NCBI RefSeq assembly: GCF_002029255.1
Contig: NZ_MZGT01000055.1
Coordinates: forward strand, 1-32,595
Source of the DNA: Clostridium chromiireducens
Lineage (GTDB): Bacteria; Bacillota; Clostridia; Clostridiales; Clostridiaceae
Direction of reading: 5' to 3'
DNA: 32,595 nucleotides
Below, piece by piece: positions 24,201 through 32,511 of this stretch (position 1 is its first letter; each line of letters opens with the position of its first letter). The notes below the pieces were generated by a model, which was given only the letters and a program-made list of their open reading frames with translations, ran no database searches and was not told the origin of the DNA. Both the position numbers and the translations under genes were made by a program.

Positions 24201-24202
24201 TC
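23905..24202. repeat. Full long inverted-repeat element, type B, with internal insertion (298 bp)
   Basis: The ends are GACTTATGTAACA (left) and TCGCATAACTCTAAGTC (right). Then CGCCGAAAGAGAAGATGCTC pairs with GAATACCCTTTCTTTCGGCG, CTGTTACTCGGTTGC with GCAACCGAGCAACAG, and AGCAAAAGTTGCACCAGT with ACTGGAACAACTTTTACTGC. The tip is formed by CAAGCTTGT and ACAAGCTT. The left arm carries about 62 extra bases (23976-24037) between two GGATT copies. No coding capacity. Confidence 0.85.
23976..24037. repeat. Nested insertion inside the inverted repeat
   Basis: It is absent from the matching position of the copies at 15616 and 21112. It contains CGACTCACTTGCGTTCGCTG-AGT and the perfect hairpin CCAAATC-AAA-GATTTGG, and is bordered by GGATTT (23970-23975) and GGATT (24033-24037), like a short target duplication. 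Confidence 0.5.
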
Positions 24203-24971
24203 ACGCGTCATCATATTTTTTATATGATTTAGGATATTTACTCGTGTCCCAAATATATCCCTTAGAAATTAACGTGTCATCGCTAATTAAAAAATATTTA
24301 TTTCTTTCAATTGAATCATTGTTAGTAATATCTAATTGATACCAATTGCCTTGTATTTTAACCGAATTCCAGGAATGTGGAGTATCTTTAATTTTTCCTA
24401 TAATAATTCTATTTTCTATACCTGCATAGTTAAACATCTTATATGCGGTCATTGAATACCCTTGGCATACAGTAATAGATGAAGTTAATGCTGAATATAC
24501 ATCTATTGATTTTTGTGTATTATCATAATCATACCTATTTATTATATAGTCATTTATCACTTTTACTTTATCTAAATCAGACATATTGGAATTTATTAAA
24601 GATTCCGTAATTCTTTTTAATTCTCTATCTACATATTCTTCTTGCTCCTTTGTAGTTAAATATGTCACATCAAAAGTTGTCTCTATCCCCTCCTGAGTTA
24701 CCTTTGCAACTGGCCTTATCTCGAGCCATGATCTCTCTAGATAATCATCCTTTGAATATGCATTTTTAATACAATTAAGCGCATTATCCTTAAAATCTAT
24801 TCTTTCTCCTGTATATAAGATAATAAAATTCCTATCCCTGTTTTCAAGATGCTTATAGATACTATATTCCAGCTCTTCTAACTTTCCAGCCTTTTCATAA
24901 GCAAAGGCAGTTACCGAAAAAATCTGCGTTGAAATTAACGTAGTTATGATTCCTTTAAAAAATCTCTTCAT
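24201..24971 (-). CDS. Secreted transglutaminase-like domain protein
   Basis: A 256-residue exported protein. Residues 1-25 are a signal peptide (MKRFFKGIITTLISTQIFSV, then TAFA-YE). The transglutaminase-like fold follows, with the catalytic triad Cys169 (SITVCQGYS), His199 (TPHSWNSV) and Asp214 (YQLDITNND). The end, ISKGYIWDTSKYPKSYK, is also typical of clostridial members, which are probably peptidase- or cross-linking-like enzymes at the cell surface. ATG 24971 is preferred over the upstream ATG 25019 because it starts the signal peptide and has AGGGGGAT at nine bases. The last stop codon (24201-24203) overlaps the end of the inverted-repeat element, so the original C-terminus may have been altered. 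Confidence 0.8.
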   Translation of the reverse strand: MKRFFKGIITTLISTQIFSVTAFAYEKAGKLEELEYSIYKHLENRDRNFIILYTGERIDFKDNALNCIKNAYSKDDYLERSWLEIRPVAKVTQEGIETTFDVTYLTTKEQEEYVDRELKRITESLINSNMSDLDKVKVINDYIINRYDYDNTQKSIDVYSALTSSITVCQGYSMTAYKMFNYAGIENRIIIGKIKDTPHSWNSVKIQGNWYQLDITNNDSIERNKYFLISDDTLISKGYIWDTSKYPKSYKKYDDA

Positions 24972-25277
24972 TATATGTGTAATCCCCCTAAGATTGCTCT
25001 TCTTATCCTGCACATACATAAATAAACAAGCTTATCAAAAATTTAATTATATATCTTTACTAGAAATAAGTAACATATAAGTTAAAGTTACAATCTGTTC
25101 ATCTATATAAGTTGTTCGCTTTTACTTATATTGTACTTGCTTTATTTATTTTGTAAATATTTATTTTAATACAACTTAACATTTTTTTATGAATCTTCCA
25201 ATAAGCTTCAATTGACATTAATTCGTTGTGTCTATATAGTATATTTTATATATAATAATAGTGGAGGTAGTATTATT
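24972..25277. other. Divergent promoter region
   Basis: An AT-rich spacer between the transglutaminase-like gene (minus) and the amidotransferase gene (plus). One clear promoter for the plus-strand gene is seen (25212-25240). Nothing else is recognised. Confidence 0.5.
25212..25240 (+). promoter_or_regulatory. Strong sigma-A promoter of the amidotransferase gene
   Basis: Perfect TTGACA (25212-25217), a 17-base spacer and TATAGT (25235-25240, five of six). Start of transcription near 25247 gives a short leader with GGAGG at 25263-25267. Confidence 0.75.
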
Positions 25278-26033
25278 ATGATGAAAAAACCTATAATTGG
25301 TATAAATTCGGGTAGAGTTATTAAACATGAAACTCCCTATTCCCATTCTGTTATAGAATCTCTTAGCACTGATTACGTTGAATCAGTAGTTAATGCAGGC
25401 GGAATTCCTATTATACTGCCAATAATTTCTGATGAAGAATCTATTAGAAAGCAAGTTGAACTTTTAGATGGTGTTCTTCTTTCCGGTGGAATAGATATTA
25501 ATCCTTTACTATATAATGAAGAACCTACAACTAAATTAGGCTTTATCTTTCCTGAGAAAGATAACTTTGATCTTTTAGTAGCAAAAATAGCATGTGAATT
25601 AAAAAAACCTGTTTTAGCTATATGCAGAGGACATCAAATTCTAAATGTTGCTTTTGGCGGAACTCTATATCAAGATTTATCCGACAAGGAAGGTTGTTAT
25701 ATAAAACATCAACAGCAGACAAAAGATGGCGCGGCAACACATACATTGGACATTATGAATGACTCAATTTTAAATAGTATTTTGGGGAATTCTATTGTCA
25801 GCAATTCTTTTCATCACCAAGCAATCAAAGATTTAGCTCCTGGCTTTAAGGTTACAGCCCTCTCAAAAGATAATGTCATTGAGGGAATTGAAAAATGTGG
25901 TGAAGACTTTGTTGTTGGCGTACAATTTCATCCAGAAATTATGACTGTCTATGGAGATAAAAATATGCTTAAACTTTTTGAAGCATTTATAAAAGCTGCA
26001 TCAGAAAATGCATGCTTAAATAACACCAAATAA
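25278..26033 (+). CDS. Class I glutamine amidotransferase, gamma-glutamyl-GABA hydrolase (PuuD)-like
   Basis: A 251-residue enzyme of peptidase family C26. It begins with KPIIGINSGR. The nucleophile is Cys116 (AICRGHQILNVAFGG), with His218 and Glu220 in VQFHPE completing the triad. The LSGGIDINPLLYNE stretch (68-81) is typical of the PuuD group, which hydrolyses gamma-glutamyl amides such as gamma-glutamyl-GABA. No other putrescine-utilisation gene is nearby, so the natural substrate is open. The frame is open to 25212, but GGAGG lies ten bases before ATG 25278. It is monocistronic, with a clear promoter and terminator. Confidence 0.88.
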   Translation: MMKKPIIGINSGRVIKHETPYSHSVIESLSTDYVESVVNAGGIPIILPIISDEESIRKQVELLDGVLLSGGIDINPLLYNEEPTTKLGFIFPEKDNFDLLVAKIACELKKPVLAICRGHQILNVAFGGTLYQDLSDKEGCYIKHQQQTKDGAATHTLDIMNDSILNSILGNSIVSNSFHHQAIKDLAPGFKVTALSKDNVIEGIEKCGEDFVVGVQFHPEIMTVYGDKNMLKLFEAFIKAASENACLNNTK

Positions 26034-26121
26034 TTCAGAAATCCCAAAATCAAAAATTGATTTAATGCATTCATATTAGACATGCTATATGTTCTTGAAT
26101 GTATTATGGGATTTTTGAATT
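26032..26121. terminator. Long nested hairpin between convergent genes
   Basis: AATTCAGAAATCCCA (26032-26046) pairs with GGGATTTTTGAATT (26108-26121), one mismatch. Inside, AATGCATTC pairs with GAATGTATT. Six T's follow on the plus strand. It lies directly at the end of the amidotransferase gene and just past the protease gene on the other strand, so it can end both. Confidence 0.75.
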
Positions 26122-26123
26122 TT

Positions 26124-27842
26124 TTATACCATGTTTTGAAACATCTTTACTACATTTAATATACCATATCCCCATTGTGGGTTTGGGTATGAATCACCAC
26201 CTCTTTGAACAGCTCCTCTTTGAATATAGGTCTTTACCGTTTGAGAATATATATTAGGGTCATTTCCTTCAACAATTCCCCATTGAAATAACATAGCACA
26301 AGCTCCTGCAACTACTGCAGCTGAAACACTTGTACCATTAACAATTGCAGTTGTATTGTTAGGTGCTACAGTTAGAGCATTAACACCACCTGCAGCAATG
26401 TCTACCCTAGCAGCATAATCGCTTAGAAATCCTATTCCCGAATAATTCAAGACAGTGTTATTTGTCTGGTTATAGGCTGCTGATGTAATTACATAATCTG
26501 AAGTACCTGGATTCGTAATTGTTCCATATGGATCTGAAGAAACAAATCTCGTTCCTCCTACACTTACGCCCTCTTGAGGTATCCAAGAATTAAATACCCC
26601 ATCTAAAATGACTTGCCCCGTTAATTTAAAATTCCAAATTCCTTCTTTTATATCCAAAAGTCTTATACGTATCAGTTGATCACCTGTATACTCTTCCGGC
26701 AAATAGTAATTAATCGTCATTGATGTATTTTCCAACACAAATGAATATGTTTCTAAAGCACCAATTTCTGCACTTATTGTTCCTGTGCTTTCACCAGAAG
26801 GTGATATTACTGCTAAAGATAATATATTTGGTGAATCAATCCAGATATCAAGTACAATATTTCTTTGCTCTGGAGAAATATATAATTGTATTGTTCTTGA
26901 ATCATTAACTTGTGGTATGAAACCAGACGTATGTGTCTGACTCGCTCCCTGATTGCCTGTTCCTGTAACTATAGCTATTCCACTTTTTGTTGATATGGAA
27001 TCCAGATACTGCTCTAAAATGCCATTTCCCTTATGACTTCCCAGATTACTTCCAAGTGGGAAATATATAACCATTGGTCTATTACTTCTTAATGAATATC
27101 TATGCAAAAATTCTATCGCCGGAAAAATTGATGCTATACTGAATACAGGAATGTTTATCTTAAATAGGTCCTTATATGCTAAACTCTCTACTAATTTTAC
27201 AACTACAAAACTACAATCAGGAACCATTCCTTTTAAATTAGGACTTTTGCCAATAGCGCCAATTATGCCTGACATATTAGTTCCATGTCCAATCTCATCT
27301 CTGGTTGGGACTATATCATAAGGGGATTGCCCCTGTCTAAATGCATTTATAGCTTGTTGTATTGTGTTTTTATCATAAGTCGTTCCAAATGGTACATCCA
27401 CACTGCCTGGACTTCCACCAGTAATTGTTTGATCCCAAATATAATTAATTTTTGTTTCTCCATTTTCACGTATAAATTCTTCATTTAAATAATCAATACC
27501 AGTATCAACTATAGCTACATCAACACCAGATCCAGTTAATCTTAAAGGTAATTCTAATTGTAGGAAATTAGCACCAGACGCTTCTATGGGTGAAATCTGC
27601 TGAAGAGTAAAAATATCCGGCACGGCTGCATATACTATTGTTGAGAAAAAAGGTGGATTAATATTTATTTCTAACTCCCTATTTGAAGACAATATTGCAT
27701 ATCTATCATTAATTATGGTCACATAATATCCTGGATGCTTTGATACATCTTCCTCTATATTTCCTTCATATTGAACTATATAATGGAAATAATTCTTATC
27801 ATTAAAAATCTCCCTCGGAGCCACCCTAAAAGTTTTTTCCAC
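26124..27842 (-). CDS. Csp-like S8 (subtilisin) serine protease, second of a pair
   Basis: A 572-residue subtilase. The catalytic triad is Asp113 (VAIVDTGIDY), His186 (EIGHGTNMSG) and Ser505 (NGTSVSAAV), with oxyanion Asn297 (GTGNQGA). The first 100 residues look like a prodomain. About 200 residues between Asn297 and Ser505 form a beta-rich insert, in the place of the jelly-roll domain of the clostridial Csp germination proteases. There is no signal peptide, as expected for proteins packed into spores by the mother cell. It starts at GTG 27842, with GAGGGGGA overlapping the stop codon of the upstream protease. No sleC or other cortex lytic gene is in the window, so the target is not shown. 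Confidence 0.8.
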   Translation of the reverse strand: MEKTFRVAPREIFNDKNYFHYIVQYEGNIEEDVSKHPGYYVTIINDRYAILSSNRELEININPPFFSTIVYAAVPDIFTLQQISPIEASGANFLQLELPLRLTGSGVDVAIVDTGIDYLNEEFIRENGETKINYIWDQTITGGSPGSVDVPFGTTYDKNTIQQAINAFRQGQSPYDIVPTRDEIGHGTNMSGIIGAIGKSPNLKGMVPDCSFVVVKLVESLAYKDLFKINIPVFSIASIFPAIEFLHRYSLRSNRPMVIYFPLGSNLGSHKGNGILEQYLDSISTKSGIAIVTGTGNQGASQTHTSGFIPQVNDSRTIQLYISPEQRNIVLDIWIDSPNILSLAVISPSGESTGTISAEIGALETYSFVLENTSMTINYYLPEEYTGDQLIRIRLLDIKEGIWNFKLTGQVILDGVFNSWIPQEGVSVGGTRFVSSDPYGTITNPGTSDYVITSAAYNQTNNTVLNYSGIGFLSDYAARVDIAAGGVNALTVAPNNTTAIVNGTSVSAAVVAGACAMLFQWGIVEGNDPNIYSQTVKTYIQRGAVQRGGDSYPNPQWGYGILNVVKMFQNMV

Positions 27843-27854
27843 TTATATTCCCCC

Positions 27855-29690
27855 TCATCTTCGTTTCGGAATTCTAATAAATAAGTTATTAATATAGTAC
27901 TCATGAGATTCATCATTTCTTATTTCATTTCTAGATTCTAGCTCATTTAAGCTATGCTTAATATTTTCTCTTGTAAATGTTCTGCTAAGAACATTAAATG
28001 TTCCTAACAAGTCAAAATCACCGTAACCTATTTCCCTGCTTGGGTATCTAATAGATTGATTTCTATTAGCTCCATACATAAGGTAACTTCTTATTTTTTT
28101 TGTATACATGGTTTTATCATTTCCATCTACAATTCCCCACTGCAATAAAAGAGCACAGGCTCCAGCGACTACTGCTGTTGCTGCTGAACTTCCAGAAATT
28201 GTCGTAACTCCTCCACCAACATTTGTCGTGAGAATATTTACCCCTATTGTTGAGATATCAGGATTGATTAAGCCATTCGTATTAAACCCTTTCCCAGATG
28301 CAGCGATCAATGCATTGTTATTTCCATAATAAGCAACTGTGACTACATTAACTGCTTCAGATGGTATAGTTAATGTGCTAAATGGATCAGATTCTAAAAA
28401 TATTGTGTTTTCAGGAAGTGTACTCTTGGGTTGAAGCCATATATCATATCGTCCATCTATTATATATTCCCCTATTAAATTAATGCTCCATATCCCTGGC
28501 TTGATATCTGTAAAATCCATACTTATTACTTGGTGGCCTGTGAAATGTTCTGGCGCATAAAATCTAACTTTCATACTTGTGTTCAAAAAAATAAATCTTA
28601 CCGGCTGAACCTTATTTATTTTGGGCTCAATAATTGCTGATGATTCTCCTGTAGGAGAAATCACATTTATGGAGGCAACGTTAGGTCTTCGTATCCATAT
28701 GTAGATGTGAAAATATTTCATTTCTTTTGATATTCTTAAATCTATTACTTTTGTTTCCCCTACAGTTCTAATGTATCCTGATGCGTGTCCTTGTGAATCC
28801 CCTTCATTACCAACTCCAGCTACAAAGCATAATCCTCTAATGCTTCCTAAAGATGTTATGTACCTGGAAACTAAATTCGTACCATCATGGCTTCCTTCCG
28901 TAGCTCCTACACCAAGATAAATAACCATAGGCTGCCTGCGTTCAGCCGCCACTCTTCTTAAATATTCTAATCCACTTACAATTTCAGCTGCACTATATAC
29001 TGGATTATACGGAATTCTGTTTTCTTCTATCTCCATCCTAAAATGTGCTGATTCAAGCAGTTTTACAATAACAAAATTGCATTCATGGGCAACTCCTTGA
29101 AATTGAGCAGTAGTCCCCCTGGCCCCAATAATTCCTGCAATTTTAGTCCCATGGCCAACCTCATCCCTTGATGGCACAATTTCGTAAGGATTACCATTAT
29201 TCCTCTTTGCAATAATTGCATTATTAATTTGTTCATTTGAATATACCTGACCAATAAATACAGATTCATCTTTATTTTCTCTAATAGTCTGATCCCATAT
29301 ACTAACTATTCTTGATGTATCATCTTCGCGTATGAATTCCTCATTTAAATAATCTATTCCAGTATCTACTATACCAACCAACACATTTCTACCAGTTAAA
29401 TCGAGATAAGGATTTATTTTAAGATTATTTATATTATCAACAGAAGATGGTGATATATCTTGTAATACATACATAATATCGAAATCAAAAAAAACAATTT
29501 CAGGTACTTCCCTAAGTAGTCTGTCTAAATCCTTTTCCTGTACTGATATTACTCCAATAGTGTCTGTAATTATATCACCACAAGCATAAGATAAGTTATT
29601 CATTCGCTCTTTAAAGTTACCTTTATACTCAATCAAATAATTTGCTGTATTTGGATCATAATATAAATTACAGTCACGTAAAGCAGTCAT
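27855..29690 (-). CDS. Csp-like S8 (subtilisin) serine protease, first of a pair
   Basis: A 611-residue paralogue of the following protease. The triad is Asp109 (VGIVDTGIDY), His180 (EVGHGTKIAG) and Ser502 (ISGSSAATAV, with GSS in place of the usual GTS), and the oxyanion residue is Asn295 (GVGNEGD). It has the same large beta-rich insert between Asn295 and Ser502. A charged C-terminal tail of about 40 residues (ending NNLFIRIPKRR) is absent from its neighbour. The frame starts at TTG 29696, but ATG 29690 is at the right distance from GAGGAG. There is no signal peptide. Twelve bases separate the two genes. Confidence 0.8.
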   Translation of the reverse strand: MTALRDCNLYYDPNTANYLIEYKGNFKERMNNLSYACGDIITDTIGVISVQEKDLDRLLREVPEIVFFDFDIMYVLQDISPSSVDNINNLKINPYLDLTGRNVLVGIVDTGIDYLNEEFIREDDTSRIVSIWDQTIRENKDESVFIGQVYSNEQINNAIIAKRNNGNPYEIVPSRDEVGHGTKIAGIIGARGTTAQFQGVAHECNFVIVKLLESAHFRMEIEENRIPYNPVYSAAEIVSGLEYLRRVAAERRQPMVIYLGVGATEGSHDGTNLVSRYITSLGSIRGLCFVAGVGNEGDSQGHASGYIRTVGETKVIDLRISKEMKYFHIYIWIRRPNVASINVISPTGESSAIIEPKINKVQPVRFIFLNTSMKVRFYAPEHFTGHQVISMDFTDIKPGIWSINLIGEYIIDGRYDIWLQPKSTLPENTIFLESDPFSTLTIPSEAVNVVTVAYYGNNNALIAASGKGFNTNGLINPDISTIGVNILTTNVGGGVTTISGSSAATAVVAGACALLLQWGIVDGNDKTMYTKKIRSYLMYGANRNQSIRYPSREIGYGDFDLLGTFNVLSRTFTRENIKHSLNELESRNEIRNDESHEYYINNLFIRIPKRR

Positions 29691-29904
29691 ACTCAACTCC
29701 TCATATTACTTGCATTACTATTATATATATTTTCATACTATTTATTTAATGATTCAAATCCTAATTAACAAGCAAAATATAAATTTATTAATAAACCTCT
29801 CTACTCTTGTATTTACTTTTTTCTTCATATGATCTACATAATATTGTTTTAATATAAAGTTAATAACTATTTTAAATAGTATTTTATGTTAGGAGAGTGT
29901 ACAA

Positions 29905-30405
29905 ATGAAAAATTTAATTTACAAATATTTAGTCTACGTCATTTATTTTTTGGGTATCGGAATGACCTCAAGTGGAATAGTATTAATGCCCTTTAATGTT
30001 ATTAGATATTCCATAATACTATTTGCAGGGCTTAGCCTTTTTATTGCTGGTTCAGTTTTCAATGAAGTGGTTATTGATAAGCATCATATGTCTATTAATG
30101 AAAGTATTAAACTTGTTATATTTTCATTAACTCTAGCAATAGGTATAGGTATGATTAGTGGAGGGATATCGCATTTTAAAGAAAGTCCTACTTACGTATC
30201 TTATTTGATTCCATTGGGTATAATAATTTCTTTTATAAGCTTTGCCCTAAAAAATAATTTTAAGTTAACTCAAAAAGAAAAACTTATAATTTTCATGGGA
30301 TGTATTATACTAGTAGTTATTCTCCATATAATCTTAGCTTTTGCAGCAAATAATATGATGATGAATATGACTCCTGGCGGGGATATATTTGATATGAGCC
30401 ATTAA
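29905..30405 (+). CDS. Uncharacterised membrane protein
   Basis: A 166-residue protein with five hydrophobic segments (about residues 5-27, 32-52, 66-87, 96-114 and 127-148) and a short soluble tail with MMMNMTPGGDIFDMSH. The methionine- and histidine-containing tail might bind metal, but this is a guess from composition. AGGAGAG precedes ATG 29905. No family is recognised. It is divergent from the proteases and has no visible partner downstream except the DUF421 gene, 163 bases away. Confidence 0.65.
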   Translation: MKNLIYKYLVYVIYFLGIGMTSSGIVLMPFNVIRYSIILFAGLSLFIAGSVFNEVVIDKHHMSINESIKLVIFSLTLAIGIGMISGGISHFKESPTYVSYLIPLGIIISFISFALKNNFKLTQKEKLIIFMGCIILVVILHIILAFAANNMMMNMTPGGDIFDMSH

Positions 30406-30568
30406 ATTAAGTTTATACCTAAAGCAATGCAAGATTTGGTATGTACATTCTTTTTTAAAACCTGTAAAGAGATCATCCCTATTATTTTAATATTATTATT
30501 TTAATTTTTTTATAGATATTGGTTAAAATAACACAAGTATTAAATCTTTAAAATAGGAGGTATCTTTT

Positions 30569-31273
30569 ATGAGTTTTTTACAAAGCCAGGAATCCCTAAC
30601 TACAATAGAGTGGATTCTTCGTGCTATTATTGCGTTCTTCTTTTTACTGACTGTTGCAAAAATCTTAGGGCAGCGCACTATTGCTCAGTTAAGGCTCCTT
30701 GATTTTGTTATAGCTTTAGTAATTGGAAACATAATTGCCCATCCATTATCTGATGAACATCTTGGGCTGAAAGGTTCCATGGTCACTACAGTTGCATTAC
30801 TTATCCTTTATCTTTGCTGTCTATTTGGTATTCTTAAATTTCCGGTTTTACGAAGACTTGTAACTCCTCCTCCGATTACAGTTGTCAGGAATGGAGAAAT
30901 CCTTTATACGGGTTTAAAAAAAGCAAGAATATCCATTGATATACTATTAGAAGAGTTGCGTGAAGAGAAAGTTGAAGATGTAAAAAAGGTAACATTAGCA
31001 ATTTGGGAAGCTGATGGGAAAATTTCTGTTTTTTTAGACCCACAATATGAACCAGTTACTCCTTCATCCCTGCAAATAAAAACAGAACCTTTTGATTTTC
31101 CACGTACAATTATTAGGGAAGGTAAAATCAATTTTGAACAGCTAAAACAAATTAATAAAAATGAAGAGTGGGTTGTCTCTAACTTAAAAAACTTATATAA
31201 AACTGAAATAAAAAACGTCCTACTTGCAACCATTGATAATAAGGACAATTTTAAGGTTTTTTTGTATAATTAA
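30569..31273 (+). CDS. DUF421 domain membrane protein (YetF-like)
   Basis: A 234-residue protein with three N-terminal membrane segments (about residues 15-100) and a C-terminal cytoplasmic part of mixed alpha/beta fold. The family marks are AKILGQRTIAQLRLLDFVIA (about 40-59), GNIIAHPLSD and the later TPPPITVVRNGEI. Members such as YetF and YdfR of Bacillus have no firmly assigned activity; links to spore membrane or stress functions have been suggested. GGAGG precedes ATG 30569 at good spacing. It converges on the flavin reductase gene and shares a terminator with it. Confidence 0.88.
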   Translation: MSFLQSQESLTTIEWILRAIIAFFFLLTVAKILGQRTIAQLRLLDFVIALVIGNIIAHPLSDEHLGLKGSMVTTVALLILYLCCLFGILKFPVLRRLVTPPPITVVRNGEILYTGLKKARISIDILLEELREEKVEDVKKVTLAIWEADGKISVFLDPQYEPVTPSSLQIKTEPFDFPRTIIREGKINFEQLKQINKNEEWVVSNLKNLYKTEIKNVLLATIDNKDNFKVFLYN

Positions 31274-31274
31274 T

Positions 31275-31327
31275 AAAGGGGGCATAAACATATCCATCCC
31301 TATATGGAATTAGTTTAAGCCTCCTTA
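31275..31327. terminator. Bidirectional terminator between the DUF421 and flavin reductase genes
   Basis: AAAGGGGGCATAAAC pairs with GTTTAAGCCTCCTT (small interruptions), enclosing a 23-base loop. It ends at the stop codon of the minus-strand gene. Confidence 0.6.
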
Positions 31328-31329
31328 TA

Positions 31330-31890
31330 TTATGAATTCTTATACTCTCTTCCTATGTCCCAACATTTTGCAACTATATCACCTGTTCTTAAATATGTTT
31401 TTGTTGGCATTTCAAATAACAAAGGTCTTACCTTTTCATAATTTATCTTTCCATTTTCATCTAGTTTATCTTCCTCTACATGTGTATGAACAACTTTTAA
31501 GATAAAATTATCATAATCTTTAGTATCATAAATATCTACTACTTCACACTCCATTGAAAGTGGTGACTTATCTATTATCGGGACATTTTTAAGTTCTCCC
31601 ATATGGTATTTAAAAACTTCAGATTTATCAACTGTATTACCAGATACGATTCCTACATAATCCGCCTCTATTAACATATCTTCACTTACTAAATTAATAG
31701 ATAGTGTTTTATTCTCTTTAATTCCTTGATTTGTATAATGCGATTTTCTTGAGCTAATCATGATAGTATCCAATCCTATGATTCCTATGTGGGCTATATT
31801 AAGCCAATTTACTCTATCTCGAATTACTGTTCCAACAATAGTTGAAGGTGTTGGATAAAGACCTACTACAGATCCAATATTTTTCTTCAT
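31330..31890 (-). CDS. Flavin reductase-like protein (FMN-binding split barrel)
   Basis: A 186-residue cytoplasmic flavoprotein of the flavin reductase/DIM6 family. The N-terminal strand region carries YPTPSTIVGTV and ITMISSRKSHYTNQGIKEN-like sequence, where the FMN phosphate and isoalloxazine are held in relatives. TLSINLVSEDM is the conserved second motif, followed by the GIVSGNTVDKSEVF stretch. GGAGG precedes ATG 31890. It is divergent from an HxlR regulator, an arrangement seen for thiol- or quinone-stress oxidoreductases. The actual substrate is unknown; members reduce free flavin or small electrophiles. Confidence 0.85.
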   Translation of the reverse strand: MKKNIGSVVGLYPTPSTIVGTVIRDRVNWLNIAHIGIIGLDTIMISSRKSHYTNQGIKENKTLSINLVSEDMLIEADYVGIVSGNTVDKSEVFKYHMGELKNVPIIDKSPLSMECEVVDIYDTKDYDNFILKVVHTHVEEDKLDENGKINYEKVRPLLFEMPTKTYLRTGDIVAKCWDIGREYKNS

Positions 31891-32031
31891 TTCTATTCCT
31901 CCTCTTACTGTGATTATGATTACTCTTGTATATTGAATTAATTCATGATATTATTCTAACAGTAATTTTCATTTAAGCAATAATGCACTTTTTTGTAACA
32001 TACTACCCAAAAGGAAAGTGAGTGTAAAATA

Positions 32032-32373
32032 ATGAGTAATATAAAAACATTTAATTGCCCGATTGAAGCCCCTATAAGCATAATTGGTGGAAAATATAAG
32101 GCAATCATTTTGTATCATTTGATAGATAATACGCTTCGTTTTAATGAATTACAGAAGCTTATCCCTCAAGCTACCCCTAAAATGCTCACACAACAGTTAC
32201 GTGAACTGGAAAGCGATGAATTAATTAATAGAACTGTTTATCCTGTGGTTCCTCCTAAAACTGAATATTCTCTCTCAGAGTTTGGAAAAAGTATAATTCC
32301 TGTAATAGATGCAATGTGCGATTGGGGTAATAACTATTTAAAAAAAGCTGAAACTCAAAATGACTCAATCTAG
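32032..32373 (+). CDS. HxlR-family winged-helix regulator
   Basis: A 113-residue MarR-like regulator. It shows the HxlR order: N-terminal Cys9 (FNCPIEAPISIIGGKY), the recognition part FNELQKLIPQATPKMLTQQLRELE, and the wing NRTVYPVVPPKTEYSLSEFG. Cys9 is placed as the redox-sensing cysteine of YodB- and HypR-type members, and a second cysteine, Cys101, lies near the end. GGAAAG precedes ATG 32032. It is divergent from the flavin reductase gene, which it most likely controls. The 141-base spacer contains a TGAATTAATTCA palindrome at 31934-31945 that could be the operator. Confidence 0.9.
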   Translation: MSNIKTFNCPIEAPISIIGGKYKAIILYHLIDNTLRFNELQKLIPQATPKMLTQQLRELESDELINRTVYPVVPPKTEYSLSEFGKSIIPVIDAMCDWGNNYLKKAETQNDSI

Positions 32374-32400
32374 CAATTAATTAGAATATGCAATAATGGA

Positions 32401-32445
32401 ATGCACCTAAAATATTAGGATAAAAATCTAATATTTTAGGTGCAT
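32401..32445 (+). terminator. Terminator of the HxlR gene
   Basis: ATGCACCTAAAATATTAG (32401-32418) pairs perfectly with CTAATATTTTAGGTGCAT (32428-32445), an 18-bp stem, followed by TTAAGTTTTTA. Confidence 0.85.
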
Positions 32446-32511
32446 TTAAGTTTTTATATGTCATATTCGAGAATGTAGAATAACTTGTGTAAATTGAATA
32501 TTTGATGTGTT

